Source: Pseudomonadota bacterium (GTDB taxonomy: Bacteria; Pseudomonadota; Gammaproteobacteria; Burkholderiales; SG8-39). From it: a stretch of 38,764 nucleotides of DNA. This document shows, piece after piece, positions 16,582 through 24,330 of this stretch. The stretch covers positions 1-38,764 of the forward strand of contig JAPLRD010000027.1 of NCBI GenBank assembly GCA_026399375.1, read 5' to 3'. How positions within the stretch are numbered: the stretch's first letter is position 1; each line of letters opens with the position of its first letter. Below the pieces are notes generated by a model, which did no database searches, was not told where the DNA came from, and saw only the letters and a list, made by a program, of their open reading frames with translations. Position numbers and translations under genes: made by a program.

Positions 16582-17343
16582 TCAGCCCGGCTCCATGCCT
16601 TTTTTCCTTTTCACCGCGGCGGTAGCGGGGGAAGCGAGGAATTCCGCCAGCGATCTCGCCAGTGCGGGCGCCTTCGCACCGCTATGGATGCCGCCCGAGA
16701 ACACCGTGAATTGCTGCATGTCCGGCGGCAGCGGCCCGAGATAGGCGACGCCCGCGACGGGCAGCAGTTCGCTCACCTGCTGAAAGCCGATCTCGGCTTC
16801 GCCGCGCGCGATCAGATCGCCCACGGGCACTCCGGGTGCAGCCTGCCTGCTTTTCGGTTTCACCTCTTCGGCGATACCCATGCGTTGAAACAACCCGACT
16901 ATATGGACGCCGCTCGCTCCGGTGGAATACCCAATCGAATTTGCCGCGAGCAGCGCCTTCTTCAGTGCGCCGGCGGTGCCGATGTCGGGCTTGTTTGCGC
17001 CGGCGCGCACTGCCACGCCCACGCCAGAGCGGGCGAGGTCGACGCGGCTGCTCGAGACGAGGATGCCGAGCTTGATCAATTCATCCAGCGCGCCCGACGC
17101 GAGAATGACCAGATCGGCGCTTTCACCCGCTTTCATGCGCTTGGAGAGATCCACGCCGCCGACGAAGCTGGTCACCACCGTGTGGCCGCTGGCCTTCTCG
17201 AATTCGGGCACCAGTTCGAGGTAGGCCTCTTTGAACGCATTGGACGACATGACGCGGATTTCGTCGGCGAGCGCGGTTTCGGAAAGCATGAGCACACCCG
17301 CGCCCAGCATCACGACGAGCATGCGTAACAATCGATTGCCCAT
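16582..17343 (-). CDS. ModA-like substrate-binding protein
   Basis: 253 residues from the ATG at 17343, chosen because GGAGGAAAC stands immediately before it; the frame is open further up. A signal peptide (ends TALA) precedes IRVMSSNAFKEAYLELVPEFEKASG, a classical molybdate-type (ModA) start; ADLVILASGALDEL and SIGYSTGASGVHIVGLFQRMGI follow. Type II periplasmic binding proteins of this branch bind oxyanions in ModA itself, but many distant members with no ModB/ModC genes nearby have unknown ligands. None is seen here. It heads the operon with the C45 hydrolase (78 bp) and the Bug protein. Confidence 0.82.
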   Translation of the reverse strand: MGNRLLRMLVVMLGAGVLMLSETALADEIRVMSSNAFKEAYLELVPEFEKASGHTVVTSFVGGVDLSKRMKAGESADLVILASGALDELIKLGILVSSSRVDLARSGVGVAVRAGANKPDIGTAGALKKALLAANSIGYSTGASGVHIVGLFQRMGIAEEVKPKSRQAAPGVPVGDLIARGEAEIGFQQVSELLPVAGVAYLGPLPPDMQQFTVFSGGIHSGAKAPALARSLAEFLASPATAAVKRKKGMEPG

Positions 17344-17499
17344 GTTTCCTCCGTTGGCCATTTTTCGCGGAATTTCCGGAGCAGCCTCCGGATGGCGTGT
17401 ATATTCGCGCGTCAGGATGCACCTATTCGTTCCCGCCGACAAGGCATGGTCGCGTCACCGCCGCATACTCTACGAGGCCGCACAGATTTGGTTCCTGCG

Positions 17500-17958
17500 A
17501 TGCCATCAAGCCCGCTGTTGGTCCTGGACACCAACGTCGTACTGGACTGGGTCGCGTTCGACGACACGCGCGTACAGCCGATAGCGGCCGCGATCGAACG
17601 CAAGACCTTGCCTCTGGTGTCGAACGAAGACTGTGTGCAGGAACTTCGCCGCGCGCTGGGCTATCCCCAGGTGAAGCTGGATGCACCGATGCAGGCGTCC
17701 GCGCTGGCGCGCTACCTGGCGCTGGCGCGAATGTTCGAGCTTCCTGCAGGGGCGGCGTCCGCGCAGTTGCCTCAGTGCGAGGACCCGGACGACCAGAAGT
17801 TCCTCGATCTCGCATGGCATGCGGGCGCCAGCCATCTGCTCACGCGCGACAAGGCGCTGTTGAAACTCGCACGCTCGCTGGCGCACCGGTTCGCCATACT
17901 CCGCCCCGATGAATTTCTCGAGCGGATGGCCGCAGCGGATCGACCGCCGCCGGGCTGA
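17500..17958 (+). CDS. PIN-domain protein (putative toxin-like nuclease)
   Basis: 152 residues from the ATG at 17500. The acidic nuclease residues of the PIN fold are present: D10 in LVLDTNVVLD, E48 in CVQELRRAL, D97/D98 in EDPDDQKFLDLA, and D117 in HLLTRDKAL. The order and spacing match the COG1569 'putative toxin component, PIN family' group. No antitoxin lies next to it: upstream is a divergent ModA-like gene and downstream the HtrA-like gene. An isolated PIN protein of this group may act as a housekeeping RNase. The start is uncertain since no ribosome site stands out. Confidence 0.78.
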   Translation: MPSSPLLVLDTNVVLDWVAFDDTRVQPIAAAIERKTLPLVSNEDCVQELRRALGYPQVKLDAPMQASALARYLALARMFELPAGAASAQLPQCEDPDDQKFLDLAWHAGASHLLTRDKALLKLARSLAHRFAILRPDEFLERMAAADRPPPG

Positions 17959-18034
17959 ATCGCGGAGAGGCGCGCCAGCTGGGCGTCTCCAGCCAGTTCG
18001 GCCGAAAGTTCGGCAACGTGGCAAAATCCGCCTC

Positions 18035-19009
18035 ATGTCCGATATGAAACCATGGGCGTTCGACGAATCCCTGCAGCCGCGCATGGAGGATCTCGCTTTC
18101 GATCTTGCTCCGGTGCTGGACGCGGTCGTTCTCCTGCGCGTCGAAATTCCCGAAGATGCGTTTACCGCAGGCATCCTTGGCACGGAACGCACCGGGTACG
18201 GCGTGGTAATCGGCGGGAAAGGCCTCGTGCTGACCATCGGCTACCTGATCACCGAGGCGGAAACGATCTGGCTCACCACCAATGCCGGCGTCGTGGTTCC
18301 CGGGCACGCGCTCGCCTACGACCAGTCGACCGGCTTCGGCCTGGTGCAGGCCCTGGGCGATCTGCGCGCGCCCGCGCTGGAACGGGGCTCTTCCTCCGCA
18401 GTGTCGGCCGGCGACGAGGTGTTTGTCATAGGCCACGGCGGACGTTCGCATGCGCTCAAGGCGAAGGTGTTCGCCAAGCGTGAATTCGCCGGCTACTGGG
18501 AATACATGATTGCGGACGCGCTGTTCACTGCGCCGGCGCATCCGCAGTGGGGCGGCGCGGCGCTGGTGGACAAGGGCGGCAGGCTTGTCGGCATCGGTTC
18601 GCTGCTATTGCAGGAAACCGTGGGCGACGAGGCGGACCAGGGCAATATGTTCGTGCCCATCGATCTGGTCGAGCCGATACTCGACGACCTGATCAAGCGC
18701 GGCCGCTCCGGGCGCGCGCCCCGGCCCTGGCTCGGCATGTACACGCAGGAAGCGGAAGGCCGCCTGACGGTGGGCGGCCTCGCGCCGGGCAGCCCGGCCG
18801 AGCGCGCCGGCGTGAAAGCGGGCGATCTGGTGCTCGGCGTGGCGGGGGAGCGCACCAACAGCCTCCCGGATTTCCTGCGCAAGGTCTGGCGGCTAGGCGG
18901 TCCGGGCGTCGAGGTGCCTCTGATGCTGGCGCGGCCGGGGGACGTGCTGCGCCTCAGCGTACGTACGGCCGACCGCAACGACTTCCTGAAGAAGCCGCGG
19001 CTGCACTAG
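18035..19009 (+). CDS. HtrA/trypsin-like protein with PDZ domain, catalytic triad absent
   Basis: 324 residues with no signal peptide. Residues 25-215 follow the S1C (HtrA) protease fold: TGYGVVIGGKGLVLTIGYLI, an AYDQSTGFGLVQAL segment, VFVIGHGG, QWGGAALVDKGGRLVGIGS. Residues 232-312 are a PDZ domain (LGMYTQ, GGLAPGSPAERAGVKAGDLVLGV). At each catalytic spot the residue differs: His of TNNHVV is Y70, the Asp of D.DLA is absent (G100-F101 region), and Ser of GNSGG is W172 in QWGGA. It therefore looks like a dead protease used as a binding or scaffold protein. The alignment is by eye. Confidence 0.75.
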   Translation: MSDMKPWAFDESLQPRMEDLAFDLAPVLDAVVLLRVEIPEDAFTAGILGTERTGYGVVIGGKGLVLTIGYLITEAETIWLTTNAGVVVPGHALAYDQSTGFGLVQALGDLRAPALERGSSSAVSAGDEVFVIGHGGRSHALKAKVFAKREFAGYWEYMIADALFTAPAHPQWGGAALVDKGGRLVGIGSLLLQETVGDEADQGNMFVPIDLVEPILDDLIKRGRSGRAPRPWLGMYTQEAEGRLTVGGLAPGSPAERAGVKAGDLVLGVAGERTNSLPDFLRKVWRLGGPGVEVPLMLARPGDVLRLSVRTADRNDFLKKPRLH

Positions 19010-19060
19010 GCGTCACCGCCGCCCCAACTCGAACGCCACGGTTCGACCGCATCCGCGCGC

Positions 19061-19083
19061 AATCACATCAGGGTGATGTGATT
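19061..19083 (+). terminator. Perfect 10-bp hairpin between convergent genes
   Basis: AATCACATCA, loop GGG, TGATGTGATT; the 3' arm runs into the phaC stop codon. On the plus strand it is followed by a T-rich stretch (TTACGATTTCTTCTTC), so it can terminate the HtrA-like gene; on the minus strand what follows is GC-rich. It may serve both directions. Confidence 0.55.
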
Positions 19084-20894
19084 TACGATTTCTTCTTCGT
19101 CTTCTCGTTTTCCAGGCGCAGGCTGACGTAGGAACCGGGCGCGTCCTCGATCACCTTGAGCTTGCCGTCCCCCGGAACTCGCGCCGCGACTTTGACGCCG
19201 CCGTTGTTCTTGTCCATCCAAGCCTGCCAGTCGTTCCACCACGAGCCTTCGTGGCGGGTCGCTTTTTCCAGCCACTCGTCCTGGCTCTCGGGAAACTCCG
19301 GGTTGATCCAGTAGCAATACTTCTTCGCCGCCGGCGGGTTGACGATGCCGGCGATGTGACCCGAGCCGCCGAGCACGAAGCGCACCTTTCCGCCGAGGAC
19401 GCGCGCGCCCTTGTACACCGATTTCCACGGCGCGATGTGATCTTCGGCGGTGGAGATGAAATACGCCGGAATCTTGATCTTGCTGATGTCCACCGGCACT
19501 TTGTCCAGCGTGATGCCGCCCGGGTCCTTGAGCTTGTTGCCCATGTACATGTTGCGCAGGTAGAAGCTGTGCATCTTCGCCGGCATGCGCGTCGAATCCG
19601 AGTTCCAGTAGAGCAGGTCGAACGGGAACGGGTCCTTTCCCATCAGGTAATTATTGACCACGAAGGTCCAGATGAGGTCGTTCGAGCGCAGCATGTTGAA
19701 CGTGCCCGCCATCTCCGAGCCTTCGAGGAAGCCGCGCTCGTTCATGCGCTTCTCCAGGTTCTGCACCTGCTTCTCGTCGATGAAAACGCCGAGTTCACCC
19801 GGGATGGAAAAGTCGAGCAACGAGACGAAGAACGTCGCGCTCGCGGCGCGGGTGTCCTTTTTCGCCGCCATCACGCCGAGCGACGCGCCGAGCAGTGTTC
19901 CGCCCAGGCAGTAGCCGATCACGTTCGACTGTTTCTCGCCGGTTGCCTTTTCGATCGCGTTCAAGGCGTCGTTCGGCCCTTCGTGCAGGTAGTCCTCGAA
20001 AGTCTTGTCCGCGAATTCCCGGCCCGGATTGACCCAGGAAATCACGAACACCGTGTGTCCCTGGTCCACCGCCCACTTGATGAAGGAGTTCGATTCGCGC
20101 AGGTCGAGGATGTAGTACTTGTTGATCCACGGCGGAATGATCAGCAGCGGCCGCTTGTACACCTTCTCCGTCGTCGGTGTGTACTGGATCAGTTGCATCA
20201 GGTCGTTCTGGTACACGATCTTGCCCGGCGTGGTGGCGACGTTCTTGCCCATGGTGAACGCCTTCGGATCGGTCATGCTGATCTTCAGCTGACCGTCGCC
20301 GCGCTCGATGTCGGCGAGCAGGTTGTTCAGACCGCGCAGCAGATTCTGGCCGCCCGACTTCATGGTTTCGCGCACGACTTCCGGATTGGTCAGTGCGAAA
20401 TTCGAGGGTGACAGCGCGTCGATGTACTGGCGCGTGAAAAAATCCACCTTCTTGCGCGCGTCGTCGGGCAGATTTTCCACCTGCGACACGGCCTGGTGGA
20501 TGTGGCGCGCCGCGATCAGATAGGACTGCTTGACGTAATCAAAGAGAAAATGATTTTCCCAGTCTTCGTGGCGGAAGCGGTTGTCGCCCTGGCGCGGGGT
20601 GGCGACCGGTTCGGCCTTCTGCCCCATCATCTGCATCCAGCTCGACTGCCACAGGCGGCTGTAATCCCAGAACATCTTCATCTGGGCTTCTGCCAGGTGC
20701 TGCGGCTTGGCCAGCATGAGAGCCGACAGATCCATGAAAGCCTTGGCGATGCCGAATTCGTCGGCCACGACGGTGTTCTGCGATTCGGACTGGCGCTTGA
20801 GAAAATCCGCCATGATGCGGCTGGAGCGCTGGGCCAGTTCGGCAAACATCTTGGCCGAGTCGGCTTCGGCGGGCTTGGCTTGTTCTTTGCTCAT
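19083..20894 (-). CDS. phaC: Class I poly(3-hydroxyalkanoate) synthase
   Basis: 603 residues. The N-terminal domain (LAQRSSRIMADFLKR) is followed by the alpha/beta catalytic core. The lipase-like box is GYCLGG with nucleophile C329; D485 is in STAEDHIAPW and H513 in GSGHIAG. Length and motifs are those of class I PhaC, which polymerises 3-hydroxybutyryl-CoA into granules in the cytoplasm. AGGAAG before the ATG supports the start. It is divergent from liuR, and the thiolase and the 3-hydroxyacyl-CoA dehydrogenase nearby link it to the same acyl-CoA pool. No phaB- or phasin-like gene is seen in the window. Confidence 0.95.
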   Translation of the reverse strand: MSKEQAKPAEADSAKMFAELAQRSSRIMADFLKRQSESQNTVVADEFGIAKAFMDLSALMLAKPQHLAEAQMKMFWDYSRLWQSSWMQMMGQKAEPVATPRQGDNRFRHEDWENHFLFDYVKQSYLIAARHIHQAVSQVENLPDDARKKVDFFTRQYIDALSPSNFALTNPEVVRETMKSGGQNLLRGLNNLLADIERGDGQLKISMTDPKAFTMGKNVATTPGKIVYQNDLMQLIQYTPTTEKVYKRPLLIIPPWINKYYILDLRESNSFIKWAVDQGHTVFVISWVNPGREFADKTFEDYLHEGPNDALNAIEKATGEKQSNVIGYCLGGTLLGASLGVMAAKKDTRAASATFFVSLLDFSIPGELGVFIDEKQVQNLEKRMNERGFLEGSEMAGTFNMLRSNDLIWTFVVNNYLMGKDPFPFDLLYWNSDSTRMPAKMHSFYLRNMYMGNKLKDPGGITLDKVPVDISKIKIPAYFISTAEDHIAPWKSVYKGARVLGGKVRFVLGGSGHIAGIVNPPAAKKYCYWINPEFPESQDEWLEKATRHEGSWWNDWQAWMDKNNGGVKVAARVPGDGKLKVIEDAPGSYVSLRLENEKTKKKS

Positions 20895-21012
20895 ATCGTG
20901 CTTCCTTTGCGAAATACTGCGTCCCGCCGCCGGCGGGTGCGCCCGGGCGTGGATTTTCCGGAATGGCTGCCGGTCCGCGTTTGCGGCAGGTCCGGCTAAA
21001 ATTAGCGAACCC

Positions 21013-21084
21013 TACGAGGGGATATCCCCCGAGGGGACTTTCCCCTCAAGGGGGATTGAGACCTTCGGGGCGCCTCCCCTCGTA
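21013..21084. repeat. Nested G/C-tract inverted repeats
   Basis: Outer arms TACGAGGGG (21013-21021) and CCCCTCGTA (21076-21084) are perfect complements. Inside, ATCCCCCGAGGGGA (21024-21037), loop CTT, and TCCCCTC-AA-GGGGGAT (21041-21056) pair over 14 bp with one two-base bulge. A further GGGG is at 21067-21070. The 12-mer TACGAGGGGATA recurs at 26715-26726 inside another inverted-repeat element. Confidence 0.7.
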
Positions 21085-21181
21085 CCCCCTATATCAGACG
21101 CCTGACGGCAATTCTGTCAGGTGCACTTAGGATAGAATGAAGCTGCATTCAAGTCCGGCAAGTTTCAAGAATGCAATTTTC

Positions 21182-21193
21182 GCAAATATTTGC
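21182..21193. promoter_or_regulatory. 12-bp palindrome upstream of liuR
   Basis: GCAAATATTTGC, a perfect palindrome, ends 30 bp before the liuR ATG in an AT-rich patch. It could be an operator for phaC or liuR; the protein is unknown. Confidence 0.35.
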
Positions 21194-21223
21194 AATTCCC
21201 GCCATGTTATGTTGCTGTGCAAT

Positions 21224-21676
21224 ATGAGCTCCGCCACCCGTAACCACGAAGAAACCTACAGCATCAGCGACTTGGCGCGCGAATTCGACGTCACGCCTCG
21301 CGCCATCCGCTTCTACGAGGATCAGGGCCTGCTCGCGCCGCAGCGCTCCGGCAGCCGGCGAATTTACGGCAAGCGCGACTATGTGCGCCTGAAGCTGACC
21401 CTGCGCGGCAAGCGCCTGGGCCTTTCGCTGTCCGAAGTCGGCGCCATGTTCGATATCTACGATTCGGCCCAGGACGAGAAGCCGCAGCTCGCCAAATTCC
21501 TCACTTCGCTCGCCGAGCGGCGCGAGCAGCTCGAGCGCCAGCGCGCAGACCTGGACGAAATGCTCGGGGAAATCGCCGTATTCGAAGCGCAATGCCGCAA
21601 AATCCTTGCCGGCGGCCGCGGCGGCAAGGCGCGCAAGCAGGCGGGGCAGGGTGGAGCCGGAACGGCGGCCGGTTGA
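21224..21676 (+). CDS. liuR: MerR-family regulator of leucine/isovalerate catabolism (LiuR-like)
   Basis: 150 residues from the ATG at 21224; an earlier in-frame ATG (21209) is possible and neither has a good ribosome site. The N-terminus is the MerR winged-helix: YSISDLAREFDVTPRAIRFYEDQGLLAP, then RIYGKRDYVRLKLTLRGKRLG. A long coiled-coil helix follows (residues 75-128), with a basic Gly-rich tail. There is no Cys pattern for metal or redox sensing. LiuR proteins repress or activate liu genes in response to a branched acyl-CoA; the position directly before liuA and a palindromic site at 21678 support this role. Confidence 0.82.
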   Translation: MSSATRNHEETYSISDLAREFDVTPRAIRFYEDQGLLAPQRSGSRRIYGKRDYVRLKLTLRGKRLGLSLSEVGAMFDIYDSAQDEKPQLAKFLTSLAERREQLERQRADLDEMLGEIAVFEAQCRKILAGGRGGKARKQAGQGGAGTAAG

Positions 21677-21677
21677 A

Positions 21678-21706
21678 TTGACGCTTACGTAAGCGTTAAG
21701 TAAAGT
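21678..21706 (+). promoter_or_regulatory. liuA promoter with palindromic operator in the spacer
   Basis: TTGACG at 21678-21683 serves as -35 and TAAAGT at 21701-21706 as -10, 17 bp apart. The bases 21678-21699 form a nearly perfect palindrome, with a perfect 16-bp core ACGCTTACGTAAGCGT (21681-21696). An operator lying between -35 and -10 is the usual placement for MerR-family proteins, though their spacers are often 19 bp. The liuA ATG is at 21771. Confidence 0.6.
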
Positions 21707-21770
21707 CTTCGGCCTGCCCGTGGCGGATGCGCGGTGCAGGCGCGTATTTCAACATTGGAGCGGCGACACC

Positions 21771-22949
21771 ATGATCGACTTTCCTTCCCTTCCTTTCGAC
21801 CTCGGCGAAGAGGTCGACATGCTGCGCGAGATGGTGCGCGGTTTCGCCGCGAGCGAGATCGCGCCGCGCGCCGCGGACATCGACCGCGCCAACGAATTTC
21901 CGGCGGACCTGTGGCGCAAGTTCGGCTCCCTCGGCCTGCTCGGGGTGACCATCGGCGAAGAGTACGGCGGGACCAATATGGGTTATCTCGCCCACATCGT
22001 CGCCATGGAGGAGATCAGCCGCGCGTCGGCCTCGGTCGGCCTCTCCTACGGCGCGCATTCCAACCTGTGCGTGAACCAGATCAACCGCAACGGCACGCCG
22101 GAGCAGAAGCGCAAGTACCTTCCCGGGCTGCTGTCCGGTGAATCCGTGGGCGCGCTGGCGGTGTCCGAACCCGGCGCCGGGTCGGGCGTGGTCAGCATGC
22201 GGGTCAAGGCCGAATTCAAGGGCGGCAAGTTTATCCTCAACGGCAACAAGATGTGGATCACCAACGGGCCGGACGCGGACGTGCTGGTGGTGTACGCCAA
22301 GACCGACGTCAGCGCGGGGCCGCGCGGCATCACCGCCTTCATCATAGAGAAGGGCTTTCCGGGGGTTTCCACGGCGCAGAAGCTGGACAAACTGGGCATG
22401 CGCGGCTCCAATACCTGCGAGCTGGTGTTCCGCGACTGCGTGGTGCCGGAAGAGAACATTCTCGGCGGCATGGGCCGCGGCGTGAACGTGCTCATGAGCG
22501 GCCTCGACTACGAGCGGGCGGTGCTTTCCGGCGGGCCGCTCGGGATCATGTCGGCCTGCATGGACGTGGTCATCCCCTATGTACACGAGCGCAAGCAGTT
22601 CGGCCAGGCGATAGGCGAATTCCAGCTGATGCAGGGCAAGCTGGCCGACATGTACACCACCATGAACGCCTGCCGCGCCTACGTCTATGCCGTGGGCAAG
22701 GCGCTGGACCGCGGCGTGCTCACCGGGACCGGCGCGCGCAAGGACGCCGCAGGCGCCATACTTTACTCCGCCGAAAAAGCCACCTGGATGGCGGGCGAGG
22801 CGATCCAGGCCCTGGGCGGCATGGGCTATATCAACGAGACTGCCACCGGACGCCTGTGGCGCGACGCCAAGCTGTATGAAATCGGCGCCGGCACTTCCGA
22901 AATCCGGCGCATGCTCATCGGCCGGGAACTGTTCGGCGAGACCAGGTAG
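21771..22949 (+). CDS. liuA: Isovaleryl-CoA dehydrogenase
   Basis: 392 residues from the ATG at 21771 (GGAG upstream). It has the acyl-CoA dehydrogenase fold: [50 protein letters not shown], and the [19 protein letters not shown] tail. The catalytic base is E248 in [11 protein letters not shown], in the position used by isovaleryl-CoA dehydrogenases rather than the C-terminal one of other family members. It converts isovaleryl-CoA to 3-methylcrotonyl-CoA, the step before LiuB/LiuD. Position 139 is Gly where AGSDVVSM is normal. The liuR-like gene is upstream, and the REP-like repeat is downstream. Confidence 0.93.
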   Translation: MIDFPSLPFDLGEEVDMLREMVRGFAASEIAPRAADIDRANEFPADLWRKFGSLGLLGVTIGEEYGGTNMGYLAHIVAMEEISRASASVGLSYGAHSNLCVNQINRNGTPEQKRKYLPGLLSGESVGALAVSEPGAGSGVVSMRVKAEFKGGKFILNGNKMWITNGPDADVLVVYAKTDVSAGPRGITAFIIEKGFPGVSTAQKLDKLGMRGSNTCELVFRDCVVPEENILGGMGRGVNVLMSGLDYERAVLSGGPLGIMSACMDVVIPYVHERKQFGQAIGEFQLMQGKLADMYTTMNACRAYVYAVGKALDRGVLTGTGARKDAAGAILYSAEKATWMAGEAIQALGGMGYINETATGRLWRDAKLYEIGAGTSEIRRMLIGRELFGETR

Positions 22950-22961
22950 TGCGGAACAACT

Positions 22962-23000
22962 CCCTCTCCCCGCCGGGCGGGGAGAGGGTTGGGGTGAGGG
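22962..23000 (+). repeat. REP-like hairpin repeat
   Basis: CCCTCTCCCCGC (22962-22973), loop CGG, GCGGGGAGAGGG (22977-22988), then TTGGGGTGAGGG. A perfect 12-bp stem, 12 bp after the liuA stop. The right half matches 12148-12167 at 18 of 20 bases. It may reduce read-through between liuA and the thiolase gene. Confidence 0.7.
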
Positions 23001-23051
23001 AGGCGAGCGATCCTTCCTCGCAGAATTTGAAAACTATTGAAAGGAACAGCC

Positions 23052-24233
23052 ATGAACGATCCAGTCGTCATTGTCTCCGCCGCACGCACGCCGATGGGCG
23101 GGCTCCAGGGTGAACTGAAGCAATTCGCGGCGGCCGAACTCGGCGCCGCCGCCATTCGCGCTGCGGTCGAGCGCGCCAAGATCAAGCCGGAGCAGGTTGA
23201 AGAAGTCATCATGGGCTGTGTCTTGCCGGCGGGCCAGGGCCAGGCGCCCGCGCGCCAGGCATCGCTGGGCGCGGGCCTGCCGCTCGCCGCCGGTTGCACC
23301 ACCATCAACAAAATGTGCGGCTCCGGCATGAAGGCGGCGATGCTGGCGCACGATCTGCTCGTCGCCGGGACCAACGACATCATGGTCGCGGGCGGCATGG
23401 AATCGATGAGCAACGCGCCCTATCTGCTGGCGAAAGCGCGCAATGGGTACCGTCTTGGCCATGGCCAGCTGCTCGATCACATGTTCTACGACGGTCTGGA
23501 AGACGCGTATGAAAAAGGGCGGCTGATGGGCAGCTTCGCCGAGGAATGCGCGGCCAAGTTCGCCTTCACCCGCGTCGAGCAGGACAAATTCGCGGTCGCA
23601 TCGCTGGAACGTGCGCAAGCCGCGAACAAGAACGGGTCCTTCGCCTGGGAGATCACGCCCATGGCGATCAAGGCGGGCAAGGACGAGCGCTTCATGGAAA
23701 TGGACGAGGCGCCGTTCAAGGCCAATTTCGACAAGATCCCCACGCTCAAACCGGCGTTCAAGAAAGACGGCACCATTACCGCCGCCAATTCGAGTTCGAT
23801 TTCCGACGGCGGTGCGGCGCTGGTCATGATGCGCCGCTCGACCGCGGAGAAGCTGGGTCTCGCGCCCCTGGCCATCGTCGTCGGCCACAGCACCCATGCG
23901 CAGGAACCCGGCTGGTTCACCACCGCCCCGGTAGGCGCGATCAAGAAGCTGTACGACAAGACCGGCTGGAATTCGGGCATGGTTGATCTGTTCGAGATCA
24001 ACGAAGCCTTTGCCGTCGTCACCATGGCGGCGATGAAAGAGCACGGCCTGCCGCACGAAAAGGTCAACATCCACGGCGGCGCCTGCGCCCTGGGCCACCC
24101 GATCGGCGCCTCCGGCGCGCGCATTCTGGTGACGCTGATCGGCGCCCTGCGCAAGACCCGCGGCAAGCGTGGTGTCGCCAGCCTGTGCATCGGCGGCGGC
24201 GAGGCGACCGCCATGGCGATCGAGCTCTGCTGA
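23052..24233 (+). CDS. Acetyl-CoA C-acetyltransferase (thiolase)
   Basis: 393 residues, the usual length. The catalytic residues are C89 (NKMCGSGMKA), H349 (ALGHPIGASGARI) and C379 (SLCIGGGEATA). An AAAGGA ribosome site precedes the ATG. It condenses or cleaves acetoacetyl-CoA; in this operon context it serves the last step of leucine breakdown and could also feed PHA synthesis. Degradative 3-ketoacyl-CoA thiolase is the alternative. No damage is seen. Confidence 0.92.
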   Translation: MNDPVVIVSAARTPMGGLQGELKQFAAAELGAAAIRAAVERAKIKPEQVEEVIMGCVLPAGQGQAPARQASLGAGLPLAAGCTTINKMCGSGMKAAMLAHDLLVAGTNDIMVAGGMESMSNAPYLLAKARNGYRLGHGQLLDHMFYDGLEDAYEKGRLMGSFAEECAAKFAFTRVEQDKFAVASLERAQAANKNGSFAWEITPMAIKAGKDERFMEMDEAPFKANFDKIPTLKPAFKKDGTITAANSSSISDGGAALVMMRRSTAEKLGLAPLAIVVGHSTHAQEPGWFTTAPVGAIKKLYDKTGWNSGMVDLFEINEAFAVVTMAAMKEHGLPHEKVNIHGGACALGHPIGASGARILVTLIGALRKTRGKRGVASLCIGGGEATAMAIELC

Positions 24234-24238
24234 GGCCG

Positions 24239-24260
24239 CCGGCGCGCAGCCGCGCGCCGG
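24239..24260 (+). terminator. GC-rich hairpin after the thiolase gene
   Basis: CCGGCGCGC, loop AGCC, GCGCGCCGG: a perfect 9-bp stem five bases after the stop. It is followed by GAAGATAAAAC, no T-tract, so it may only stabilise the mRNA end. Confidence 0.4.
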
Positions 24261-24330
24261 GAAGATAAAACGGGCGCGGCGTGACCGCTGCGCCCCCCCC
24301 GATTCAACCCCTCACGAACGAGCCCAGGCC

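Larger units (their letters stand above)
20895..21223. other. Divergent control region between phaC and liuR
   Basis: It holds a cluster of G- and C-tract inverted repeats (21013-21084), an inverted repeat CCTGAC-N9-GTCAGG (21101-21121) and a 12-bp palindrome (21182-21193) close to the liuR start. The strand-specific promoters could not be placed; TAGAAT at 21133-21138 is a possible -10 without a good -35. Confidence 0.5.

Noticed and set aside
17500-17958. A PIN toxin-antitoxin pair
   Set aside because: No small antitoxin frame with a DNA-binding pattern precedes or follows the PIN gene; it appears to be a solitary member.
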